Assembly: GCF_001447995.1 (NCBI RefSeq) | Contig: NZ_LDPE01000002.1 | Span: forward strand, 310,001-374,000 | Source: Maribacter dokdonensis DSW-8 | GTDB taxonomy: Bacteria > Bacteroidota > Bacteroidia > Flavobacteriales > Flavobacteriaceae | DNA length: 64,000 bases | Reading direction: 5' to 3' | Part shown: in pieces, positions 40,058 to 48,606 of the stretch | Layout of the letters: every line of letters begins with the position of its first letter | How positions within the stretch are numbered: position 1 is the first letter of the stretch | Notes under the pieces: generated by a model | The model's database searches: none | The model's input: the letters and a program-made list of their open reading frames with translations, nothing else | Told to the model about the DNA's origin: nothing | Position numbers and translations under genes: made by a program

Positions 40058-41251
40058 ATGAAGAGAATATTGCTAACAAAGGCTTTTGTATTGATTTTGA
40101 TTACTTTAAATAACTCGTGTGGAGTTCGTATGGGTCAAAAGAAAGTTCTTGCCAGTGAGATAGAACAAATTAAGAATACGTTTGCTCCAGATAAACGAAC
40201 TGCGTTATTTAATATAGATGTTTTAGATGGTCCTTCAGGATTTACTTTAATAGGTGAAACAAATTTACCCAGGGCAATTGATTCTTTAGAAGCTGTTTTA
40301 AGTGAAAAGGGGATAGTGGCTACCAATGAAGTTAACGTATTACCTGCAGATAACCTAGAGGGTATGACAAAGGCAGTGATAAACATTTCTGCCGCCAATC
40401 TAAGAAGTAACCCTAAACATTCAGCAGAATTGGCAACTCAGGCTACTTTGGGTACAGTGGTCAATGTACTTAAAAAAGAAGGAGATTGGTATTTGATACA
40501 AACGCCAGATAAGTATTTGGCATGGGTAGATCCCGGTGGAATTCAGTTAATGAACAACGCTGAGATTACAGCATGGAAATCATCAGAAAAGATTATTTAT
40601 ACCAATACCTATGGGCATGCATTTAGTTCTATAGATGCTGAGAATAGAATATCTGATGTAGTTGCAGGAAGTATTTTAAAATTAGTGGGTAGTGATGAAA
40701 GCCATTTTAAAATAGCATTTCCAGATGGTAGACAAGCTTATATTTCAAAAGATGAAGCGCAAGAATATAAGACTTGGTTATCTAGTTTGGATTATACGGC
40801 AAATTCGCTGATAGAAACCTCTAAAACATTAATGGGTGTTCCTTATTTGTGGGGCGGTACTTCTACAAAAGGTGTAGATTGTAGTGGTTATACAAAAACC
40901 ATTTATTTTTTAAACGGTATGGTTATACCACGTGATGCTTCTCAACAAGTACATGCTGGTAAGCCAGTAGATTCTATAGCAGATTTCAGCAAATTGGAAA
41001 AGGGAGATTTATTGTTCTTTGGAAGAAAAGCTACAGACTCAACCGCAGAAAAAGTTGTACATGTAGGTATGTGGATCGGGGACAAACAATTTATACATTC
41101 TTCTGAAATGGTAAGAATAAGTAGTGTAGATAAAGAATCTCCAAATTATGATGCCTTTAATGTAGGTAGGTATTTAAGAACTCAAAGATTATTAAATGAA
41201 GATGACCCATTACTTCAAAATTTAAAGATCAACCAACCGATCAAAGATTAA
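40058..41251 (+). CDS. SH3-domain NlpC/P60 (C40) cell-wall peptidase, lipoprotein
   Basis: 397 residues. Lipoprotein signal with lipobox NNSC (Cys21). Two bacterial SH3-like domains (~105-165 with NISAANLRSNPKHSAELATQ, and ~175-235) precede the C-terminal NlpC/P60 domain: catalytic Cys near 274 in GVDCSGYT, His in KVVHVGMWI near 333, and the following FIHSSEMVR. LEKGDLLFF is a family hallmark. It probably cuts gamma-D-Glu-diaminopimelate bonds in peptidoglycan at the periplasmic face. Divergent from the DNA methyltransferase, 55-bp spacer. Confidence 0.92.
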   Translation: MKRILLTKAFVLILITLNNSCGVRMGQKKVLASEIEQIKNTFAPDKRTALFNIDVLDGPSGFTLIGETNLPRAIDSLEAVLSEKGIVATNEVNVLPADNLEGMTKAVINISAANLRSNPKHSAELATQATLGTVVNVLKKEGDWYLIQTPDKYLAWVDPGGIQLMNNAEITAWKSSEKIIYTNTYGHAFSSIDAENRISDVVAGSILKLVGSDESHFKIAFPDGRQAYISKDEAQEYKTWLSSLDYTANSLIETSKTLMGVPYLWGGTSTKGVDCSGYTKTIYFLNGMVIPRDASQQVHAGKPVDSIADFSKLEKGDLLFFGRKATDSTAEKVVHVGMWIGDKQFIHSSEMVRISSVDKESPNYDAFNVGRYLRTQRLLNEDDPLLQNLKINQPIKD

Positions 41252-41360
41252 TAAGAAGTTTACTAAATACCGAAATAGGTGGTTCATCGAATTTAAGGGA
41301 AAAAGTATAACATAGTAATTATGTACCCGTTTTATGATAGATATCTATCAATTACGTGTC

Positions 41361-42002
41361 ATGAAAAAAACGTTTCTTTTAGTTTTAATCAGTTGTTTTG
41401 TAGGGTCATATATGGGCATTGCCCAAAAAGATGTTGCTACCTTATATTTTAAAGATGGTAAAAAGCTTACAGGTTTTGCTAAGCTTATTAATGGTGATCA
41501 AGTAAAATTCAAAAAAAGTAAAAGTGACAAAGCGGAAAAATTTCACTTTGATAATCTAGAACAAGTAGTAATCAATGATAAGGAAAAAGCCTCTACCTAT
41601 ATCTATTTAGAAACCCGTAAAGGCTATTTCAATGTGGTGCGGGAATTGGAGATAGGTACTGTTAATCTATATGTTCTTGAACAAACAGGGTATTCTTCTC
41701 CAATGTTCGTAGGTGGTGCAAATGGGCAAATGAACATGATGCATGGTAATTACTATGATATTAAAAATCTATATGTAAGTAAAGGAGTAAATGGTGAAAT
41801 AACCCATTTAGGTTCTAATCAGCTCTTTAGTAAAAACTTTAAGAATGCAGCTTCAGATTACTTTGCCGATTGCCCAGAATTGGTGGCAAAAATTCAAAAT
41901 AAAGAATACAGGAAAAAACATGTAAAAGACATTGTACACTTTTACAATCTTAAATGTAATGGACAACATGTGGTTTTAACAAAGCAAAGTAAAACACCTT
42001 AA
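41361..42002 (+). CDS. Secreted protein of unknown function
   Basis: 213 residues from the ATG at 41361 (an upstream ATG at 41334 would add nine residues before the signal peptide and is disfavoured). Signal peptide ~1-21 (MKKTFLLVLISCFVGSYMGIAQ). The first part (TLYFKDGKKLTGFAKLINGDQVKF, FHFDNLEQVVINDKEKA) resembles short beta-barrel-like repeats found in Bacteroidota exported proteins. The C-terminal half has FKNAASDYFADCPELVAKI and two Cys residues. I assign no function. Confidence 0.75.
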   Translation: MKKTFLLVLISCFVGSYMGIAQKDVATLYFKDGKKLTGFAKLINGDQVKFKKSKSDKAEKFHFDNLEQVVINDKEKASTYIYLETRKGYFNVVRELEIGTVNLYVLEQTGYSSPMFVGGANGQMNMMHGNYYDIKNLYVSKGVNGEITHLGSNQLFSKNFKNAASDYFADCPELVAKIQNKEYRKKHVKDIVHFYNLKCNGQHVVLTKQSKTP

Positions 42003-42090
42003 GGCAAGCCCATGAGGCATTCAAAGGAAACAAACTTTTAAATTCCAGGCTAGCCTCGGGGTATTATACCCTTTGGCGGTGCCAATAAAT
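42003..42090. repeat. GC-richer structured spacer element
   Basis: Between two convergent genes lies a segment of nested inverted repeats: GAGGC (42014) with GCCTC (42053), GGCTAGCC (42048-42055), GGGTATTATACCC (42059-42071), and TTGGC/GCCAA (42073-42085). It is more GC-rich than other spacers here and does not have the simple stem-plus-T-run form of the terminators seen elsewhere. It may be a dispersed intergenic repeat; only one copy is in the window. Confidence 0.45.
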
Positions 42091-42107
42091 AATATCGTAC
42101 AAACAGG

Positions 42108-43613
42108 TTAATTCTTAGTTATAAACGCACGAATATCTTTACTTAACTTTATTAGATCTGGTTCATGGGTGTACATCATATGACCTGCTTCATAATACTT
42201 CATTTCAACACGTTCCTTAACAATTCCGTTTCTATCAAAAGTATATTCAGCATCAAAAAACGGAGTAATCAAATCATAGTATCCGCTGGCTACCATTACT
42301 TTCATAGCAGTATTTCTACGCATGGTTTCACCTAGGTCAGGAGCCGTATTAACAGGCATGGGTTCCCAGTATTGACCATCTGGTACCGTTCTCCATCTCC
42401 AATTAGAACCTCCACCAGAAGTAATATACGGTCTATCCATTTTTACCTTTAATTCTGATGCAAAATAATGATTTAAGCTTGCGGTATAGGCAGCGCTTAT
42501 TTGATAACTGGCTGCATCGCCCAAATGTGGTTTTTCAGATACTTTATCCTCTTCATTTCCCATAAATCTTCCGTCAAGTCTACCAATTGCCAAACCTTTA
42601 TCTTCTAATAGTTTCTTCTGAAAACGGCCCATTAGAATTCTCAAATTAGATTGTAGAATATATGTTTTATCCAATCCAGTAAAATAAGAGAGTTTTTCTG
42701 CCAAACTATTCTTTTCCAGATCACTTAAAGAATTGCCTTTGTATAAAGCTGGCACATAGGTATTGTATGTAAAATCTCTACATTCCTTTGTAAAACTTTC
42801 CAATGTTTTGCCTTGCCCCGCTTTTTTATGGTACCATGCTGTTGCCGCCATGCTTGGTAAATAGGTAATGAATGAAGTTATGTTATTAGATATAGATGTT
42901 GAGCCTGCATAATCTAAAGCTTGGGAAATTAAAATCATTCCATTTAACGCCATATTTTGACCAGAACCTTCTAATGCTTTTCCAAGAGCGGCGGCACGTG
43001 TTGTTCCGTAACTTTCACCAGCTAAATACTTAGGTGAGAACCAACGTTCATTTTCGGTAACCCATTTTCTAATAAATTGGGCAAAGGAATTTACATCTTC
43101 CTTTAACCCGTAAAAGTCTTTTCCTTCACCTTTCCCTACCAATCTGCTGTAACCGGTACCTACTGGATCTATAAAAACCAAATCTGTAATATCTAATAAA
43201 CCATGATCATTATTTACTAGATGGTAAGGTGCCGCACCATCATCTGATTTGGCATCAGAATCTACTTTTACAACCTTGGGTCCAAAGAATCCCATATGTA
43301 ACCACATTGAAGCAGAACCTGGTCCGCCATTGAAGACAAAGGTTACCGGTCTTTTGGTAACATCTCCTATATTGGTTTTAGTGTAGGTAACAGACCAAAA
43401 TGTAGCTATAGAATCTCCTTCTTTATTGGTCAAGTAAGTTTCTTTTGCTGTAGTGGTGTATTCAATGTTTTTACCGCCAAAAACCCCTTGGTGTTTGGTA
43501 ACAAAAGATTTTGTTGGGGGTATAGGTTTTATATTTTTCTCATTTTTTGAACTTTGTCCATAAAGCGATGGAATTAGTAAAAAACAAACGGTAAGAAAGA
43601 ATAGATTTCTCAT
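42108..43613 (-). CDS. S10-family serine carboxypeptidase-like exported peptidase
   Basis: 501 residues from the ATG at 43613 (the frame can be extended to 43697, but the added residues precede a clean signal peptide, MRNLFFLTVCFLLIPSLYG). Alpha/beta hydrolase of peptidase family S10: oxyanion region FNGGPGSASMWLHMGFFGPK, nucleophile Ser in GESYGTTRAAAL near residue 199, Asp in VASGYYDLITPFF, and His in EAGHMMYTHEPD. It probably removes C-terminal residues from peptides in the periplasm or outside the cell. Divergent from the DUF1080 gene. Confidence 0.9.
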   Translation of the reverse strand: MRNLFFLTVCFLLIPSLYGQSSKNEKNIKPIPPTKSFVTKHQGVFGGKNIEYTTTAKETYLTNKEGDSIATFWSVTYTKTNIGDVTKRPVTFVFNGGPGSASMWLHMGFFGPKVVKVDSDAKSDDGAAPYHLVNNDHGLLDITDLVFIDPVGTGYSRLVGKGEGKDFYGLKEDVNSFAQFIRKWVTENERWFSPKYLAGESYGTTRAAALGKALEGSGQNMALNGMILISQALDYAGSTSISNNITSFITYLPSMAATAWYHKKAGQGKTLESFTKECRDFTYNTYVPALYKGNSLSDLEKNSLAEKLSYFTGLDKTYILQSNLRILMGRFQKKLLEDKGLAIGRLDGRFMGNEEDKVSEKPHLGDAASYQISAAYTASLNHYFASELKVKMDRPYITSGGGSNWRWRTVPDGQYWEPMPVNTAPDLGETMRRNTAMKVMVASGYYDLITPFFDAEYTFDRNGIVKERVEMKYYEAGHMMYTHEPDLIKLSKDIRAFITKN

Positions 43614-43793
43614 GATATATTGTAGTAAAAGTAGTTTTATTAGCTCTTTTAAAAGTAGCATAATATTTCTACGTATGATCGTCTTATTAAAAATCAAATG
43701 TATTTTAATGAAACCTACATTTCTAACAACTTAACATTGAGTATATTTAGAAATAGAATAGTATTGTTTTATATCAATTTTTATAGCAACTAT

Positions 43794-44669
43794 ATGAAAA
43801 CAACGTTACGTAAACAACATACCATGATGTCAATATTATTCTTTGTGATCGGATGTGGTATTGCCAGCTCACAACAATTAAATGATGGTTGGGAAACCAT
43901 GTTCAATGGTAATGATTTAAAAGGATGGACCACAAAAGTACATCATTATGAAGTTGGTGATAATTATGCTGATACCTTTAGGGTAGAGGATGAGATCATA
44001 AAAGTAAGATATGATAAGTATGAGGGTGATTTTAATAATAGATATTCTCATCTCTATTATGATCGTCCATTTTCCGATTTTCATTTAACTATGCAATATC
44101 GTTTTGTTGGAGAGCAGTATAAAGGAGCACCAGATTATACTATTCTTAATAGTGGTGTCATGTTTCATTCACAAGACCCAAGAACCATGTTGAAAGAACA
44201 AGATTGGCCTATTAGTGTTGAAATGCAATTTTTAGCGGGAGTGGAAGAAGGTGTAGAACGACCAACAGGTAATATGTGCTCACCAGGTACGGATGTAGTT
44301 TTTGAAGGTAGAATAGACCCAAGGCATTGTATAAATTCTACATCGGATACCTTTTACGGAGATCAATGGGTAACCGCAGAATTAGTTGTATATCATGATT
44401 CATTGGTTAAACATATTGTTAATGGTAAAACAGTATTGGAATACACAAAACCACAAATAGGGGGTGGTGTGGCAACCGGTTATTATCCTAAGATGAAACA
44501 AGATGGTAAACTTTTAAAAGAAGGATTTATAGCATTGCAAAGCGAGGGTCAACCAATTGACTTTAAGAATATTAAAATACGCAACTTAAAAGGCTGCACA
44601 GACCCTAAGGCTTTGAACTATAAGGAGTACTATAAAATTTCAGATAAAGGGGCGTGTACTTATGAATAG
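43794..44669 (+). CDS. DUF1080 (3-keto-disaccharide hydrolase-like) exported protein
   Basis: 291 residues from the ATG at 43794; a longer reading from 43698 adds an unlikely leader, and MMSILFF at 43824 is an alternative start. An N-terminal hydrophobic export signal (SILFFVIGCGIASSQQ) leads to a DUF1080 concanavalin-like domain: DGWETMFNGNDLKGW, YSHLYYDRPFSDFHLTMQYRF, NSGVMFHS, EMQFLAG, GFIALQSEGQPIDFKNIKIR. Family members include 3-keto-glycoside hydrolases or binding modules. The C-terminal ~25 residues (GCTDPKALNYKEYY, then GACTYE) are a separate short Cys-containing motif seen in T9SS-linked proteins. It converges on the S41 gene with 2 bases between stops. Confidence 0.85.
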   Translation: MKTTLRKQHTMMSILFFVIGCGIASSQQLNDGWETMFNGNDLKGWTTKVHHYEVGDNYADTFRVEDEIIKVRYDKYEGDFNNRYSHLYYDRPFSDFHLTMQYRFVGEQYKGAPDYTILNSGVMFHSQDPRTMLKEQDWPISVEMQFLAGVEEGVERPTGNMCSPGTDVVFEGRIDPRHCINSTSDTFYGDQWVTAELVVYHDSLVKHIVNGKTVLEYTKPQIGGGVATGYYPKMKQDGKLLKEGFIALQSEGQPIDFKNIKIRNLKGCTDPKALNYKEYYKISDKGACTYE

Positions 44670-44671
44670 GT

Positions 44672-46300
44672 CTATTTTAAAATAGCACTGTATTTTGAGT
44701 TATTGCTTAATAGTTCTGTTGCTGCCAAAATAGCTTCGTCATTATTCAAGTAATATTGGTACAGGCCATCTCTATAAAAATAGCGCTTTACTATTTCATC
44801 TTCTAAATTCTTTTGAATTTCGCTTTGGTATTTATCCAACGCATTAAGTTTGCCTTTTTCAATGTTGGCTAGCAACGTTTTGTAACTATCCTTAACATCT
44901 GACCCTAAAAAGTCGTTCTCGTCGCCTGAGAGTGCTTTTTTAATAGCTTGTTCCGCCTTAGTCTCAAAAGAGAAGCTACTTTGCTTTACATAATTTTTAA
45001 AAGCATTAAAATCGGCATCTGTAAATTTAAAATCGTTTACATCTGCATAACTGTGGGTGTAATGGTAGTCTGTGGCATAATCAAAAATGACATTGTTCTG
45101 TAAAAGTGCCAAGGTAAGATCATTGGTTTTAGAAGTGGCTACTTCAATATCTGGCAAAATACCACCGCCATCTTGTACTTTTCTACCATTACGCGTAGTA
45201 AAATCATTGAACGTAGTATTACGAACGGCATTGCCACTTTCATCTCTGTTCCAATAATCCAATGATTGTATGCAACGACCAGACGAAGTATAATATCTAG
45301 AAATGGTAACTTTTAGTTGTGTACCGTAAGTTAATTTTAATGGGCGTTGTACCAAACCTTTACCAAAGCTTCTTGCACCCATGATCACTGCTCTGTCTAA
45401 ATCTTGTAAACTACCAGATACAATTTCACTGGCAGAGGCGCTGCTACCGTTTACTAAAACAACCAGTGGTATTTTTTCATCTACAGGTTGGTTGTTGGTG
45501 TGGTATTCTCGGTTGAATTTTTTAACCTTTGATTTTGTGGTCACCACAAGCTCACCTTTTGGAACAAATAAATTGGTCACATTTATAGCTTCAGATAATA
45601 ATCCGCCTGGGTTATCCCTAAGATCTAAGATGATTTTTTCGGCACCTTTTCCTTTAAGGTCCAATAATGCCGCTTTAGTTTGATCGGTAGCTTTCGCATT
45701 GAATTTTGCAAGAACAATGTATCCAGTCTTATTATCTATCATTTTAAAGAACGGTACGGCATCTACCTCTATACCTTCACGGGTTATGCTGGTAGTTTTT
45801 AATTTGCCTTGTCTTTTGTAAGTAACGGTAACCGTAGATCCGTTAGCCCCTTTTAAAAGCTCACTGGCGTTATTTTCAAAATCTGCTACTTTGATATCTC
45901 CGATCTGTATTAATTCATCACCAGCCTTTAATCCTGCTTTATCTGCCGGGTAGCCCTCATGTGGTTCAATGATTAATAATCTATCATCAAACGAACGTAC
46001 CATGGCACCAATACCAGAATATTCACCGGCATTGTTTATACGATACGTTTCAACATCTTGTTCGTTCAAAAATTTGGTATAGGGATCCAATTCATTCAGC
46101 ATATTTTTAATGGCGGTATCCATTAATTCTGCCGGGTTGGTTTCATCCACATAGTTCATGTTCAATTCTTTGAACAAGGTGGTAAAGATTTCAATTTGCT
46201 TAGCTATTTCGAAAAAATCACTTTTATAACTACTTCCAATGAAGAGAAAGGCAATGGCTATTATGGGTACAAGTACTTTTTTACTTACTATTTTTTTCAT
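44672..46300 (-). CDS. S41-family C-terminal processing peptidase
   Basis: 542 residues from the ATG at 46300. An N-terminal anchor or signal (VLVPIIAIAFLFIGSSY) is followed by a PDZ domain (~90-165: YSGIGAMVRSFDDRLLIIEP, ADKAGLKAGDELIQIGDI) and the S41 catalytic domain with nucleophile Ser near 286 (VNGSSASASEIVSGSLQDL) and Lys near 311 (GARSFGKGLVQRPL). RCIQSLDYWNRDE is common in Bacteroidota members. It cleaves envelope proteins near their C termini. The start overlaps the end of rnpA by 20 bases, so the two are translationally coupled. Confidence 0.93.
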   Translation of the reverse strand: MKKIVSKKVLVPIIAIAFLFIGSSYKSDFFEIAKQIEIFTTLFKELNMNYVDETNPAELMDTAIKNMLNELDPYTKFLNEQDVETYRINNAGEYSGIGAMVRSFDDRLLIIEPHEGYPADKAGLKAGDELIQIGDIKVADFENNASELLKGANGSTVTVTYKRQGKLKTTSITREGIEVDAVPFFKMIDNKTGYIVLAKFNAKATDQTKAALLDLKGKGAEKIILDLRDNPGGLLSEAINVTNLFVPKGELVVTTKSKVKKFNREYHTNNQPVDEKIPLVVLVNGSSASASEIVSGSLQDLDRAVIMGARSFGKGLVQRPLKLTYGTQLKVTISRYYTSSGRCIQSLDYWNRDESGNAVRNTTFNDFTTRNGRKVQDGGGILPDIEVATSKTNDLTLALLQNNVIFDYATDYHYTHSYADVNDFKFTDADFNAFKNYVKQSSFSFETKAEQAIKKALSGDENDFLGSDVKDSYKTLLANIEKGKLNALDKYQSEIQKNLEDEIVKRYFYRDGLYQYYLNNDEAILAATELLSNNSKYSAILK

Positions 46301-46664
46301 CAATTTGTAGCTTAAACTTGTTTAAAACGAGCTTCATTTTATGATCTAACTGCTCAAAGGTGGGCATATCCTTACCAAGGTATAAAAATAGAAACGCAAA
46401 GTTAGCATCTGTATTGTTAAAAACCTCTGCTTTATTACGTCTATAACTCTCTCTAAGTAAGCGCTTGATCCTGTTTCGATCCACTGCGCTCTTAAAATTT
46501 CTTTTAGATACGGTGACTGCTGATTTAATAGAAATCTCTTGCTTTTCCGTAGATAAATAAATCAATTTCAAAGGGTATACAGAAATACCTTTACCCTCTC
46601 CAAATAATTGGGTGATGAGTATTTTGCTTTTAAGTTTTTCCTTTTTTCCGAAGGATTGATCCAT
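46281..46664 (-). CDS. rnpA: Ribonuclease P protein component
   Basis: 127-residue basic protein subunit of RNase P, which matures the 5' ends of tRNAs together with the catalytic RNA (not in this window). The RNR signature is seen in FKSAVDRNRIKRLLRESYR, preceded by VTVSKRNFK. The usual rpmH gene is not upstream, which is normal for this phylum. Its 3' end overlaps the S41 peptidase start. Confidence 0.93.
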   Translation of the reverse strand: MDQSFGKKEKLKSKILITQLFGEGKGISVYPLKLIYLSTEKQEISIKSAVTVSKRNFKSAVDRNRIKRLLRESYRRNKAEVFNNTDANFAFLFLYLGKDMPTFEQLDHKMKLVLNKFKLQIDEKNSK

Positions 46665-46691
46665 TATAAAAAATGCATTTAAAAAGAATTA

Positions 46692-46708
46692 GCCCCCAAG
46701 TTGGGGGC
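46692..46708 (-). terminator. Terminator after the S8-M1 peptidase pair
   Basis: GCCCCC/GGGGGC stem with a 5-base loop, followed on the minus strand by TAATTCTTTTT. It lies about 30 bases past the M1 stop and in front of rnpA. Confidence 0.75.
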
Positions 46709-46737
46709 ATAAATATCTTAAACTTTACAAGAACTTA

Positions 46738-48591
46738 CTATTCTGCTTGCCAAACATTATTCTCTAAATTAACATCTGCCATTAATTGAGAAGGGTCTAT
46801 CACTATGGCTTGAATAGAAGATATTGGTTTTTGAATATCAAAATCATAAGTTGGATAAGCCCAAGCCCAATCTTTGATAACCGTTCTTTTAATACCCTCA
46901 TAAGGGTTTTCCTTTTCACCGCGCATCATTTGTAATGGAGCATAGAAAGTTTCTCTGCTGCCATCATTATACACAATCAATATATCTATAGGCATTGGCA
47001 TTAAGCCTATACGTTCTAAAGTTACTTTTGTAACATTGTCTTCAGCGGTAACCGTTTTTATACCGTAATCAATAGTATTGGTAGTTTGTGTCCAATCTGT
47101 TAAGTACCAATCTAACTCAACACCGGATATTTTTTCAGCAACACGTTTAACATCGTTTGGTACTGGATGTTTAAATTTAAATTCATCGTAATAGGTGCGG
47201 ATGGTTTGCATCAATTTATCTTGACCAATTACATAACCTAGTTGAGAAAGGAAAATAGATCCTTTACTGTATGCAGAAATGCCATATGCAAAATTAAGTG
47301 CATAACGATCGGCATGTGTTGTTTGTGGCTGTTCTTTGCCAGACAAAGCCAAGTTTCTATAACCTTTGTAAGTGCTCTCGAACGGATTTTCCTTGTCCAA
47401 ATCCATTATTTCACTCATACAAAGTTTAGATATGAACGAAGTAAACCCTTCATCCATCCATTCATGCTTGCTTTCATTTGTTGCCAATATATGTTGAAAC
47501 CAAGAATGTGCAAGTTCATGAGCCATTACACCAACCAAACTACCAAATTTGCGATCACCCGTAATTAAAGTTGACATAGCATATTCCATACCACCATCAC
47601 CACCTTGAATAACAGAGTATTGGTCATATGGATATTTACCAATATTCTTACTGAAGAACTCCATTGCCTCAATGGTCTTAGGCTGAAGATTATTCCAGTT
47701 CTCTAATATTTTAGGATCATCCTTATACAAAAAATGTAACACAGGTCCGTTAGGCACTTGTTGTATATCATGAATATAATCTGGATCTGCCGCCCACATA
47801 AAGTCATGTACCATTGGTGCCTTAAAGTGCCAAGTTAAGGTCTTACCTTTTTGCTTTTTAACTTTTGTACCGGGAGTTTCATATCCATGCCCTATTTCAT
47901 CGGCATTTTGTAAATAACCAGTTCCACCAACGGTGTAATCCTTATCAATAGTCAATTTTACATCAAAATCTCCCCAAACACCTTGAAACTCTCTAGCTAT
48001 GTACGGATCGGCATGCCAACCTTCAAAATCATATTCCGCTAATTTTGGATACCATTGGCTCATAGATAAGGCAACACCTTCTTCGCTATTTCTTCCTGAA
48101 CGTCTAATCTGTAACGGCACTTGACCTTTAAATTCCATATTAAAAGTAGACTTGGCACCTGCAGGAATGGGTTTTGCAAGGTCAACCACCAATATAGTAC
48201 CTTCTTCAGAAAAAGAAACTTCGCTACCATCTTGTGTCAAAGAAGTTGCATGTAAATAGCCTTGTTCACTTTCTGCAAGCAAAGCTATTCTACTTTTCTT
48301 ATCAGCCGTTGTCATTCTACCATCTGGGTCGGCAATGTTCTGCAGGCGAATATCCATTTCACTACCTGGTTGAAAAGCATTGAAATACAAGTGAAAATAT
48401 ACTCTTTTAAGCTCATCTGGAGAGTTGTTGGTATACACTAGTTTTTGTGTACCGGTATACTGAAAATTATCAACATCCATGTCTACGGCCATGGTATAAT
48501 CTACATGTTGTTGCCAGTAATTTGTAGTATTTTGGGCAAATACTGCCATAGAGCATAAAGCCGTAAAAAATGTGAAAAATGATTTAGTCAT
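46738..48591 (-). CDS. M1-family zinc metallopeptidase (aminopeptidase-like), exported
   Basis: 617 residues with a signal peptide (MTKSFFTFFTALCSMAVFAQ). N-terminal beta domain (YWQQHVDYTMAVDMDVDNF) with FHLYFNAFQPGSE. The catalytic domain carries the exopeptidase-type GGMEY-like segment DGGMEYAMSTLI and the zinc site MAHELAHSWFQH with the third ligand Glu in EWMDEGFTSF (His near residue 355). This is the gluzincin M1 pattern, removing N-terminal residues from peptides. It lies 15 bases downstream of the S8 protease, so the two likely form one transcript of envelope peptidases. Confidence 0.92.
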   Translation of the reverse strand: MTKSFFTFFTALCSMAVFAQNTTNYWQQHVDYTMAVDMDVDNFQYTGTQKLVYTNNSPDELKRVYFHLYFNAFQPGSEMDIRLQNIADPDGRMTTADKKSRIALLAESEQGYLHATSLTQDGSEVSFSEEGTILVVDLAKPIPAGAKSTFNMEFKGQVPLQIRRSGRNSEEGVALSMSQWYPKLAEYDFEGWHADPYIAREFQGVWGDFDVKLTIDKDYTVGGTGYLQNADEIGHGYETPGTKVKKQKGKTLTWHFKAPMVHDFMWAADPDYIHDIQQVPNGPVLHFLYKDDPKILENWNNLQPKTIEAMEFFSKNIGKYPYDQYSVIQGGDGGMEYAMSTLITGDRKFGSLVGVMAHELAHSWFQHILATNESKHEWMDEGFTSFISKLCMSEIMDLDKENPFESTYKGYRNLALSGKEQPQTTHADRYALNFAYGISAYSKGSIFLSQLGYVIGQDKLMQTIRTYYDEFKFKHPVPNDVKRVAEKISGVELDWYLTDWTQTTNTIDYGIKTVTAEDNVTKVTLERIGLMPMPIDILIVYNDGSRETFYAPLQMMRGEKENPYEGIKRTVIKDWAWAYPTYDFDIQKPISSIQAIVIDPSQLMADVNLENNVWQAE

Positions 48592-48606
48592 CTGAGTTAT
48601 TTATAA

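Noticed and set aside
43614..43793. N-terminal extensions of the S10 and DUF1080 genes across their shared divergent spacer
   Set aside because: Both extensions precede normal signal peptides and occupy the region where promoters must lie.
46665..46737. rpmH next to rnpA
   Set aside because: The spacer is too short and contains only a terminator hairpin.
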